Below are positions 8,696 to 15,963 of a stretch of DNA of 64,000 nucleotides, piece by piece. The position numbers and the translations under genes were made by a program. Below the pieces are notes generated by a model. That model was not told the DNA's origin. It saw only the letters and a program-made list of their open reading frames with translations, and did no database searches. The DNA comes from Myxococcales bacterium (GTDB lineage Bacteria; Myxococcota_A; Bradymonadia; Bradymonadales; GCA-2716585): the NCBI GenBank assembly GCA_002716585.1, contig PBBL01000057.1, positions 1 to 64,000 on the forward strand, read 5' to 3'. Every line of letters begins with the position of its first letter. Position 1 is the stretch's first letter.

Positions 8696-10534
8696 GTGAC
8701 GAGCCCCATCGCCCACCTCTGCGCCGCCCACCTCTGCGCCTGGCTTCAGCGCGCGCGCCCCTCCTGGGATCTCACGCCGCTCGCCCACCCGTTCGGCCTG
8801 CGCGCTCTGCCCCACACACCCAAGGAGCCCACCCCGTCCAGCGCGCTGGAGCTGCTGGAGCTGCTGGAGTCCCACCTCGACGCGCGGCGCGTCCAGGTCT
8901 TCACCCCACCCCCGGTGGCGCGGTGGCTCGCCGCGCGGCTCCCCGCCACCCACCCGATCCTCGACCCCGCGACGGGCACCGGGCGGCTGCTGATCGCCGC
9001 CCTCAACGCTCGCGTGGAGTGCGGCGAGTCGCCCGAACAGGCGCTGAGCGCCGGGCTTCGCGGCGTGGAGCTGGACCCGGACGCGCTCGCCGTCGCCCGC
9101 GCCGGGCTGCTCGCCCGCGCCTGCGAGCTGGGGCTGGGGCGCCTCGTCGTCCCTCGCCTCATCTGCCAGGACGCCCTCGCGGCGCCGCTGGAGATCGGCG
9201 GCCACGTCATCATGAACCCACCCTACGCCAACGCCGATCAGCTCTCGGAGGACGCCCACCAGCGCGCCGCGGCGCGCTGGCCCTTCCACCGCCGCCAGCT
9301 CGACCAGTCGGTGTGCTTCATCGCCGCCGCCGTCGAGGCGCTCGCCCTCCCCACCGACGCCGCCCCGGGCGGGACGCTCGCCGCCGTCGTCCCCCGCTAC
9401 TGGCTGGAAGCGACCCGGGCCGCCGGGTTTCGCCGCTGGTTGACGCGGCACGCCCGGATCGACGCCCTCCTCGACCTCGGCAACGTCCAGCTCTGGCCCG
9501 GGGTCAACGTCCTGACCGCCCTCCTGGTCGCCACCCGGACCCACCCCTGCGAGGAGGCGCCGCCACGCTGGAGCGCCTCCTTCTGGCGCGCGCCGGGCGC
9601 CGCCGAGGTCCACGGCCTCCTCTCCGGGGAGCCCCCCTCCGATCGCTACGACGTCCCAGGAGCCGCGCTGACCGAGGCCCCCTGGGTCATGCGCCCCCCC
9701 GCGCGGGAGGCCGCCCTGGAGGCGCTGGCCGCGTCAGGGACCCCGTGCCGTCGATGGTTCGCCTCAGGACAGGGGATCAAGACGGGGCTCAACCGGGTGT
9801 TCGTCCTGTCGCGCGGCGAGGCGGCGCGGCGCGACCTCCCCGCGGCGCTCCTGGCGCCGCTGCTCAAGGGGCGCGACGTCCACCCGTGCCGCATCCAGGA
9901 GACGGATCGGGCGCTGCTTCAGCTCGCGGGGGCGATGGAGCTGGAGCGCTGGCCCGCCGTGGCGCGCTACCTGGCGCCGCACCGCGAGGCGCTGGAGGCG
10001 CGCTACCAGTTTCGGCACGGGGCCTGCCCCTGGTACGGGCTCGCCATCCCCCAGAACCTCGCCTGGATGGAGCGCGCCCCCAAGATCGTCACACCGCTCT
10101 ACGCACGCCGCAACCGCTTCGCGCTGGATCGACGGGGGCGGAGCGCGCTGACGGATCTGTACATGCTGGTGCCGACCGGGCCGCTGCCCGCGCCGATCGA
10201 GGCGGTGGTGTGCCTGCTCAACAGCGCGCCGCTGCGCGCCTTCGCCGCCGCGCGGGCCAAGCTCAAGCGCGACGGCTACCGGGAGTACGGCGCGCGCCTG
10301 CTCGGCGCCCTGCCGCTGCCCTTCACCGACGACGGCCGCGCGGTCGATGGGCCGCGGACGCGGCGCGCCCTGGCGCGGCTGGGGATCACGGCGGACGGGG
10401 CGTGGGGCGCGCTGCGCGAGGCGCATGCGCGGTTGGAGGCGGGCGAGGAGGAGGAGGAGGCGGTGATGTTGGAGGTCGATCGGCTGGCGTGGGCGCTGTT
10501 TGGCTTCGCCGAGCCCCCGTGGGAGGAGCCGTGA
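8696..10534 (+). CDS. Adenine-specific DNA methyltransferase, TaqI/Eco57I-like, orphan
   Basis: A protein of about 612 residues with an N6-adenine methyltransferase core: ILDPATGTGRLLIAAL is the AdoMet-binding motif I and NPPYAN (about residue 174) is the catalytic motif IV. The C-terminal half carries the pattern of a TaqI-like target-recognition domain (GIKTGLNRVFVLS, LLKGRDVHPCRI, APKIVTPLYARRNRFALD). There is no endonuclease domain and no restriction gene beside it. GTG at 8696 is preferred because AAGGAG ends three bases before it; an ATG at 8576 would add 40 residues without a ribosome-binding site. Its product should methylate a specific duplex sequence. Its stop is 7 bp from the convergent cysS stop. 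Confidence 0.85.
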   Translation: MTSPIAHLCAAHLCAWLQRARPSWDLTPLAHPFGLRALPHTPKEPTPSSALELLELLESHLDARRVQVFTPPPVARWLAARLPATHPILDPATGTGRLLIAALNARVECGESPEQALSAGLRGVELDPDALAVARAGLLARACELGLGRLVVPRLICQDALAAPLEIGGHVIMNPPYANADQLSEDAHQRAAARWPFHRRQLDQSVCFIAAAVEALALPTDAAPGGTLAAVVPRYWLEATRAAGFRRWLTRHARIDALLDLGNVQLWPGVNVLTALLVATRTHPCEEAPPRWSASFWRAPGAAEVHGLLSGEPPSDRYDVPGAALTEAPWVMRPPAREAALEALAASGTPCRRWFASGQGIKTGLNRVFVLSRGEAARRDLPAALLAPLLKGRDVHPCRIQETDRALLQLAGAMELERWPAVARYLAPHREALEARYQFRHGACPWYGLAIPQNLAWMERAPKIVTPLYARRNRFALDRRGRSALTDLYMLVPTGPLPAPIEAVVCLLNSAPLRAFAAARAKLKRDGYREYGARLLGALPLPFTDDGRAVDGPRTRRALARLGITADGAWGALREAHARLEAGEEEEEAVMLEVDRLAWALFGFAEPPWEEP

Positions 10535-10541
10535 GGCGGCG

Positions 10542-12137
10542 TCAGGCCTTGGTGACCCGGGCGATGCGCCAGGAGGTGCCGTCGGCGCCGTCCATCAGCT
10601 CGATCCCCTGCTCGGCCAGCTCGTCACGGATGGCGTCGGCCAGCGACCAGTCGCGGTCCTGACGCGCCTGGGAGCGGTCGTTGATGCGCTGCTCGATCGC
10701 CTCGGAGTCGATCCCGAGCGCCTCGGCGCGCTTGTCGCGCAGCTCGACGAGCGCCTCCTCGGGGAGCTGCTGGAGGATCCCGAGCGGCTGACCGGCCTGG
10801 ACGAGGCAGGAGCGGATGGCGGCGAGCGTGTAGGCGGCGTCGGGCTTGGGCTTCTTCTTGCTCTTGGTCAGCTCGTTGGACGCCTTGGCCAGCTCGCCCA
10901 GCGGCACGAGCGCCGCCGGGACGTTGAAGTCGTCGCACATCGCCTCGTGGAACTTCGCGAAGAAGGTCTCCAGCGGCGCCGCCGCCGGGCTCACGAAGTT
11001 GCCCGCCTCGGGGATGGTCCCGATCCGCCCCAGCGCCTCGTTGATCCGCGACAGCGTCGTGTAGAGGTACTCCAGGCGATCGTGGGCCTCCTCCATCATC
11101 TTGAGGGAGTAGGTGATCGGCTGGCGGTAGTGGGTGGTGAGCATGAAGTAGCGGACGACCTCGGGGTGGTAGGCGCCGAGGACGTCGCGGACGGTCCAGA
11201 AGTTGCCGAGCGACTTCGACATCTTCTCGACGATCTCGCCCTGCTGGTCGTCGTCGCGCATGACGTTGACCATGCCGCTGTGCATCCAGTAGCGGGCGAA
11301 CGGGGCGCCGGTGGCCCCTTCGGACTGGGCGATCTCGTTCTCGTGGTGGGGGAAGACCAGGTCGTTGCCCCCGCCGTGGATGTCGAAGGTGTCGCCGAGG
11401 TGCTTGCAGGACATCGCCGAGCACTCAATGTGCCACCCGGGCCGCCCGGCGCCCCAGGGCGACTCCCAGGAGGGCTCGCCGGGCTTGCACGACTTCCACA
11501 GCGCGAAGTCGTGGGGGCTCTCCTTGCGCGGGTCGCTGGCGATCCGCCCCCCGGCGCGGAGCCCTTCGAGGCGCTGCCCGGAGAGCTTGCCGTACCCCTC
11601 GAAGCGCTCGACCCGGTAGAAGACGTCCCCGCCCTCGACGGCGTAGGCCATCCCCCGCTCGATCAGGGTCTCAACCATGGCGATGATCGCGTCGATGTGG
11701 GTGGAGACCTTCGGCTCGACGTCGGGGGTCAGCACCCCGAGCGCGCCCATGTCCTCGTCGAGCGCGGCGATGAAGCGCTCCGCCAGCGCCAGCGGCTCCT
11801 CGCCGACCTCGGCGGCGCGGGCGATGATCTTGTCATCGACGTCGGTGTGGTTGCGCACGAAGGTGAGGTCGAAGCCGAGCGCCCGGATGTAGCGGGTGAT
11901 CACGTCGAAGGCGACGAACGTGCGCGCGTGGCCGATGTGGGTGTAGTCGTAGACGGTCACCCCGCAGACGTACATGGTCACCCGCCCTGGCGTCATGGGC
12001 ACGAACCGCTCCTTGGAGCGCGAGAGGGTGTTGTAGATGGTGAGGGCGTCGGGGTTGGCCCCGATCATCGGCTCGGGGCCGCTGAGGTCATCGGCGTCGT
12101 CGGGGCGAAGCAGTCCGGGCGGGCTGAGGTCGGTCAT
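10542..12137 (-). CDS. cysS: Cysteinyl-tRNA synthetase
   Basis: A 531-residue class Ia synthetase that charges tRNA-Cys. Visible signatures are YVCGVTVYDYTHIGHARTF (HIGH motif with the first zinc Cys), GWHIECSAM (second Cys ligand), HGGGNDLVFPHHENE (His and Glu ligands) and EKMSKSLGN (KMSKS loop). The product is slightly longer than the E. coli enzyme because of a roughly 45-residue N-terminal extension (MTDLSPPGLLRPDD...). ATG at 12137 has AAGGGA at good spacing; the long in-frame upstream extension crosses the FHA gene and is a shadow. The 14-bp palindrome 45 nt upstream might be an operator. Confidence 0.95.
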   Translation of the reverse strand: MTDLSPPGLLRPDDADDLSGPEPMIGANPDALTIYNTLSRSKERFVPMTPGRVTMYVCGVTVYDYTHIGHARTFVAFDVITRYIRALGFDLTFVRNHTDVDDKIIARAAEVGEEPLALAERFIAALDEDMGALGVLTPDVEPKVSTHIDAIIAMVETLIERGMAYAVEGGDVFYRVERFEGYGKLSGQRLEGLRAGGRIASDPRKESPHDFALWKSCKPGEPSWESPWGAGRPGWHIECSAMSCKHLGDTFDIHGGGNDLVFPHHENEIAQSEGATGAPFARYWMHSGMVNVMRDDDQQGEIVEKMSKSLGNFWTVRDVLGAYHPEVVRYFMLTTHYRQPITYSLKMMEEAHDRLEYLYTTLSRINEALGRIGTIPEAGNFVSPAAAPLETFFAKFHEAMCDDFNVPAALVPLGELAKASNELTKSKKKPKPDAAYTLAAIRSCLVQAGQPLGILQQLPEEALVELRDKRAEALGIDSEAIEQRINDRSQARQDRDWSLADAIRDELAEQGIELMDGADGTSWRIARVTKA

Positions 12138-12181
12138 CTGGGTCCCTTCGCGGTGTGTGGCTAGCGGCGCGCGCGGGCGGC

Positions 12182-12195
12182 TCATTCTGGAATGA
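12182..12195. promoter_or_regulatory. Perfect 6-2-6 palindrome upstream of cysS
   Basis: TCATTC-TG-GAATGA is a perfect inverted repeat about 45 nt upstream of the cysS start, a plausible position for an operator. A second, looser repeat (GAACCGC...GCGGGTTC) follows it. Nothing identifies the binding protein. Confidence 0.3.
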
Positions 12196-12373
12196 ACCGC
12201 CTGGGCTCGCGGGTTCATGAAGCTCGCCGAGGATCGCGAGTCGGAGCGCTGTCGGCGAGCGGCGTGAAGATACCGGGGGCCGCGGCGAGGGTCAAGGTGA
12301 CCCGCATGCCCCCGTGGGGGAGCGCTGGCGAGGGCCTTTGGGGGCGGCCCGCATGCATTTGCGCGGGCAGATG

Positions 12374-12402
12374 TTGAAATCGCGTCGGGGCCGTGATACC
12401 TC
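12374..12402 (+). promoter_or_regulatory. Candidate promoter for the FHA-TPR gene and hflX
   Basis: TTGAAA (12374-12379) and TACCTC (12397-12402) are separated by 17 bp and lie about 60 nt before the ATG at 12459. The -35 is good and the -10 weak. Confidence 0.25.
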
Positions 12403-12458
12403 TTGTTGAGGAAGCTTGCGCCTGAGCTTTGTGACGATATCTTTTCAGGGATATCCGC

Positions 12459-14228
12459 ATGTATAAGCTGGTCATCGAGGATGACGAGGGAAAAACCAAG
12501 GTCGTTCCGTTTATACGCGACGAAATGACCATCGGCCGGAAGGAAGGCAACACCATCCGGCTCACCGAGCGAAATGTCTCGCGACGGCACGCCAAACTTC
12601 TCAAGAAAAACGGCGCCATCGAGATCGAAGACTACAGTCGCTACGGAACCAAGCGCAACGGTGAGCGCGTCAGCACCCGTGCGCCGTTTCGCGAGGGTGA
12701 TGTCATCCTCATCGGTGATTACCGGCTGAGCCTCAAGCTCGCCCAGAACGTGGCGGCCCCTGAGGTCAAGCGCGACCTGTCGGTCATGCCACCCGACAAG
12801 GCCGCCAAGCTCGTGGTGGTCTCCAGCAACTTCGCGGGTCGGGAGTTCCCGCTGGTCAAGGCCGAGATGGTCATTGGCCGGACCGAGGGCGACATCCGGA
12901 TCGACCACCGCTCGATCAGCCGCAACCACGCCAAGCTGATCCGCGACGGCGACCGCTACAAGATCCTCGATCTCAAGAGCGCCAACGGCGTCAAGGTCAA
13001 CAACGAGCCCTACCGCTCCGTTCAGCTCCGCCGCGGCGATCTGTTCGAGCTGGGCCACGTGCGGATGAAGTTCGTCCTCCCGGGCGACCCCCCCGTGGTC
13101 ATCCCCACCGACACAGGCAGCGCCGACGTCAACCCGGCCGCCTCCGGTGGCATGGGCAAGCTCCTCATCATCGGCGGCGTCCTCGCCATGATGTTCGCCG
13201 TCGTCGCCGTCGTCGTCATCTTCGTCCTCCCCGGGATGGGCTCGGACAGCGGCGACAACGGCGGGGACACCACCGGCAACGCGCCCACCACCGGCGCCGT
13301 CGCCGCCAACAACGGCGAGGACGACAACACCGACGACAGCGCCGCAGACGACGACTCGGTCGATCCCGAGATCGTCGCGCTCACCGAGAAGGCCCGCGAG
13401 CAGCTCAAGGCCCGTGAGTGGGACAAGGCGATCGCCTCCGTGGACAGCGCCCTCAAGAAGGCTCCCGAGGCCAAGCGCGCCGAGCTCAACACCATGCGCG
13501 GCAAGGCCGTCAAGGAGAAGGGCTTCATGGAGAGCTTCGAGGCCGGCAAGAAGGCCCTCGAAGACAAGGACTACGAGACCGCGATCGACAAGTTCAAGAC
13601 CCTCCCCGCCGACCTCACCATCTACGGTAAGCTCGTCGAGGAGGAGAAGCTCCTCGAACAAGCCCGCGACGGCCTCAAGGACAAGCTCGACAGCTACATC
13701 AGCGACGCCCGCACCCAGCTCCGCGCTGACAACCCCCGCGTCGCCCTGCGCCACGTCAACCGCGCCCTCGACATCGACCCCGAGAACGAGGAGGCGCTCG
13801 CCCTCCAACGTCAGGTCCGTCGCGAGATCGCCAAGGCCGACAAGACCAACCCCCCGAAGGACGACAAGCCGCCCAAGGACGACAAGCCCAAGGAGACGGC
13901 CAAGAAGGACAACAACGCGGGCGGCGGCGGCATGACCGCCGCCGACAAGAAGGAGAAGCGCGACGCCCTCCTCAAGGAAGCCCGCGCCGCCTCCGTCCAG
14001 GGCAGCCAGGACACCGCCATCGCCAAGGCCCAGGAGGCCATGCGCTACGGTGGTGGCGGCGCCGCTGTTCGCATCATGGCCATCGCCTACGAAAAGAAGG
14101 GCGACGCCGGAAACGCCATCAAGTACTACAATCAGATCCTCCGCGGCATGTGTGGCTCACCCAACGCCAAGTTCGCCGACGTGATCCGGAAGAAAATCGC
14201 CGGACTCGGCGGCAAGCCTGACTGTTGA
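12459..14228 (+). CDS. Tandem-FHA membrane protein with periplasmic TPR region
   Basis: A 589-residue protein. Two forkhead-associated domains, binders of phosphothreonine peptides, are clear: TIGRKEGNTIRL..VSRRHAKL (about 24-47) and VIGRTEGDIRI..ISRNHAKL (about 138-160), each with the Gly-Arg, Ser-Arg and His residues of the fold. A transmembrane helix follows at about 233-257. After an Asp/Asn/Thr-rich linker comes a helical region with TPR-like spacing (about 300-470), a Pro/Lys/Asp-rich linker and a final TPR-like pair ending with AIKYYNQILRGMCGSP. The topology suggests a cytoplasmic phosphopeptide sensor tied to an extracytoplasmic scaffold, plausible partner of the kinases nearby. It ends 30 bp before hflX. 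Confidence 0.8.
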   Translation: MYKLVIEDDEGKTKVVPFIRDEMTIGRKEGNTIRLTERNVSRRHAKLLKKNGAIEIEDYSRYGTKRNGERVSTRAPFREGDVILIGDYRLSLKLAQNVAAPEVKRDLSVMPPDKAAKLVVVSSNFAGREFPLVKAEMVIGRTEGDIRIDHRSISRNHAKLIRDGDRYKILDLKSANGVKVNNEPYRSVQLRRGDLFELGHVRMKFVLPGDPPVVIPTDTGSADVNPAASGGMGKLLIIGGVLAMMFAVVAVVVIFVLPGMGSDSGDNGGDTTGNAPTTGAVAANNGEDDNTDDSAADDDSVDPEIVALTEKAREQLKAREWDKAIASVDSALKKAPEAKRAELNTMRGKAVKEKGFMESFEAGKKALEDKDYETAIDKFKTLPADLTIYGKLVEEEKLLEQARDGLKDKLDSYISDARTQLRADNPRVALRHVNRALDIDPENEEALALQRQVRREIAKADKTNPPKDDKPPKDDKPKETAKKDNNAGGGGMTAADKKEKRDALLKEARAASVQGSQDTAIAKAQEAMRYGGGGAAVRIMAIAYEKKGDAGNAIKYYNQILRGMCGSPNAKFADVIRKKIAGLGGKPDC

Positions 14229-14245
14229 CCGCGAGGACCTCCTTC

Positions 14246-14261
14246 AGGAGACCGAGTCATC
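14246..14261 (+). promoter_or_regulatory. Shine-Dalgarno and apparent ATC start codon of hflX
   Basis: AGGAG (14246-14250) lies eight bases before ATC (14259-14261), optimal spacing for initiation. No ATG, GTG or TTG exists in the hflX frame between the preceding stop (TGA at 14226-14228) and the ATG at 14637, although the intervening 126 codons encode conserved HflX sequence. Confidence 0.6.
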
Positions 14262-15941
14262 AGCAAGCAGATCCACGGCAACACCACGGGCCTCAAGAGC
14301 AGCCAACAGCGCCAGCTTGAGCGCCTCTATGGGCGCCGCATCCTCCACGATCAGCTCCTCACCCAGGAGTTCGCGACCCAGCTCACCTTCCTCTCCGAGG
14401 AGCTCAACCGCATCGTCGGCGTCCTCGTCAACCGCAAGGGCAAGGTCGAGTACGTCGCCGTCGGTGACGTCTACCGCCTCTACCTCCCCGACATCGGGCG
14501 GCAGCGCGCGGGCACCGGGCGCCTCCGCGGCCTCCGCCTGATCCGCTCCCACCTGGAGGGCGACCCCCTCACCCGCGACGACCTCGCCGACCTCTCCAAG
14601 CTCCGCCTCGACGCCATCGTCAGCGTCGAGGTCGCCATGGGCGGCTACCCCGGCGCGGTCCACTGGGCCCACCTCTCCCCTGGTGACAGCGAAGGCCCCC
14701 CCTGGCTCACCTTCTCCGCCGACGCCCCCAGCCAGCTCGACGTCAGCTGGGATCGCTTCATCTCCGAGCTGGAGGGCGAGTACAAGCGCAAGGTCGACAC
14801 CCTCGTCACCACCGGCAGCGACGCCGCCCTCCTCGTCTACGCCAACCTGCCCGGCGGCCGCGACGCCGAGACCACCGTCTCCGAGCTGCGCGAGTTGGCC
14901 CGCACCGCCAGCATCGACATCCGCGACGTCGTCGTCCAGAACCGCTCCCGCCCCGACCCCAAGTACCTGATCGGGCAGGGGAAGCTGGAGGACGTCGTGC
15001 TGCGGGCGCTCCAACTCGACGTGGAGCTGCTCATCTTCGGCAACGACCTCGCCCCCCGGCAGATGCGGACGCTCACCGACCACACCGACCTGCGGATCAT
15101 CGACCGGACCCAGCTCATCCTCGACATCTTCGCGCAGCACGCCAGCAGCGCCGACGGCAAGCTCCAGGTCGAGTTGGCCCAGCTCAAGTACACCCTGCCT
15201 CGCCTCGTCGCCAAGAACACCGGCATGTCTCGCCTCACCGGCGGCATCGGCGGTCGCGGGCCCGGTGAGACCAAGCTCGAGATCAACCGCCGCCGCGCGC
15301 ACGATCGCATCCGCAACCTCGAAAAGCGCCTCGATCGGCTCTCTCGTCAGCGCGAGCAGCGACGCGACCGCCGCAACAGCAGCGGGCTCCCGATCGTCAG
15401 CATCGTGGGCTACACCAACGCCGGCAAGTCCACCCTGCTCAACAACCTCACCGACTCCTCCGTCCTGAGCGAGGACAAGCTCTTCGCCACCCTGACGCCC
15501 ACGACCCGCCGCCTCCGCTTCCCGGATGAGCGGGAGGTCATCCTCACCGACACCGTGGGCTTCATCCACGACCTCCCCAAGGACCTGGTCGCCGCCTTCA
15601 AGGCCACCCTGGAGGAGCTTGAGGAGGCCCACCTCCTCATCCACCTCGTGGACATCAGCACACCGGGGCACGAGGAGCGCATGAAGGCCGTTCAGAAGAT
15701 CCTGGAGGAGCTTGGCCTCGGCGACAAGCCCCAGCTCCTCGTCTTCAACAAGGTCGACCTCGCCGACCCGCTCGAAGCCAACGCGCTGGCCCGCGTCCAC
15801 GACGCGATCCCCTGCTCGGCGCTCGATCTGGAGAGCATGCGCCCCCTCGTCGAGGAGCTGGAGCGCCACCTGTTCTTCAAGGACCGGGGGACGTTCGCCG
15901 AGCGCGTCGACCAGGTGCTTCAGGACCAGGCCTCGTCGTAG
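14259..15941 (+). CDS. hflX: Ribosome-associated GTPase HflX, long form, apparent ATC start
   Basis: About 560 residues if translated from ATC at 14259. The N-terminal 126 residues (SKQIHGNTTGLKSSQ.., VGVLVNRKGKVEYV, GTGRLRGLRLIRSHL) match the extended N-domain of delta-proteobacterial HflX proteins. They are followed by the glycine-rich TGGIGGRGPGETKLE linker and the GTPase domain with VGYTNAGKSTLLNNL (G1), DTVGF (G3) and NKVD (G4). HflX splits stalled or heat-damaged ribosomes. The first ordinary start in frame is ATG at 14637, which would delete the N-domain and has no ribosome-binding site. Alternatives are a sequencing error or restart coupled to the upstream stop. It lies 30 bp after the FHA-TPR gene and its stop is 22 bp from the convergent kinase gene. 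Confidence 0.85.
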   Translation: MSKQIHGNTTGLKSSQQRQLERLYGRRILHDQLLTQEFATQLTFLSEELNRIVGVLVNRKGKVEYVAVGDVYRLYLPDIGRQRAGTGRLRGLRLIRSHLEGDPLTRDDLADLSKLRLDAIVSVEVAMGGYPGAVHWAHLSPGDSEGPPWLTFSADAPSQLDVSWDRFISELEGEYKRKVDTLVTTGSDAALLVYANLPGGRDAETTVSELRELARTASIDIRDVVVQNRSRPDPKYLIGQGKLEDVVLRALQLDVELLIFGNDLAPRQMRTLTDHTDLRIIDRTQLILDIFAQHASSADGKLQVELAQLKYTLPRLVAKNTGMSRLTGGIGGRGPGETKLEINRRRAHDRIRNLEKRLDRLSRQREQRRDRRNSSGLPIVSIVGYTNAGKSTLLNNLTDSSVLSEDKLFATLTPTTRRLRFPDEREVILTDTVGFIHDLPKDLVAAFKATLEELEEAHLLIHLVDISTPGHEERMKAVQKILEELGLGDKPQLLVFNKVDLADPLEANALARVHDAIPCSALDLESMRPLVEELERHLFFKDRGTFAERVDQVLQDQASS

Positions 15942-15963
15942 AGCGACGCCGCAGGGCTCGCCA

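Larger units (their letters stand above)
12138..12458. other. Divergent intergenic region between cysS and the FHA-TPR gene
   Basis: A 321-bp gap. It contains a short perfect palindrome near cysS, a promoter-like pair facing the FHA gene, and a GATATC...GATATCC short repeat just before the FHA start. No RNA gene, T-box element or ORF with coding character was seen. Confidence 0.6.

Noticed and set aside
12138-12260. Possible T-box leader for cysS
   Set aside because: No conserved T-box sequence or specifier loop could be read on the minus strand.
12138-13808. In-frame extension of cysS of more than 500 residues upstream
   Set aside because: It would run antisense across the FHA gene; CysRS homology begins close to 12137, which has a ribosome-binding site.
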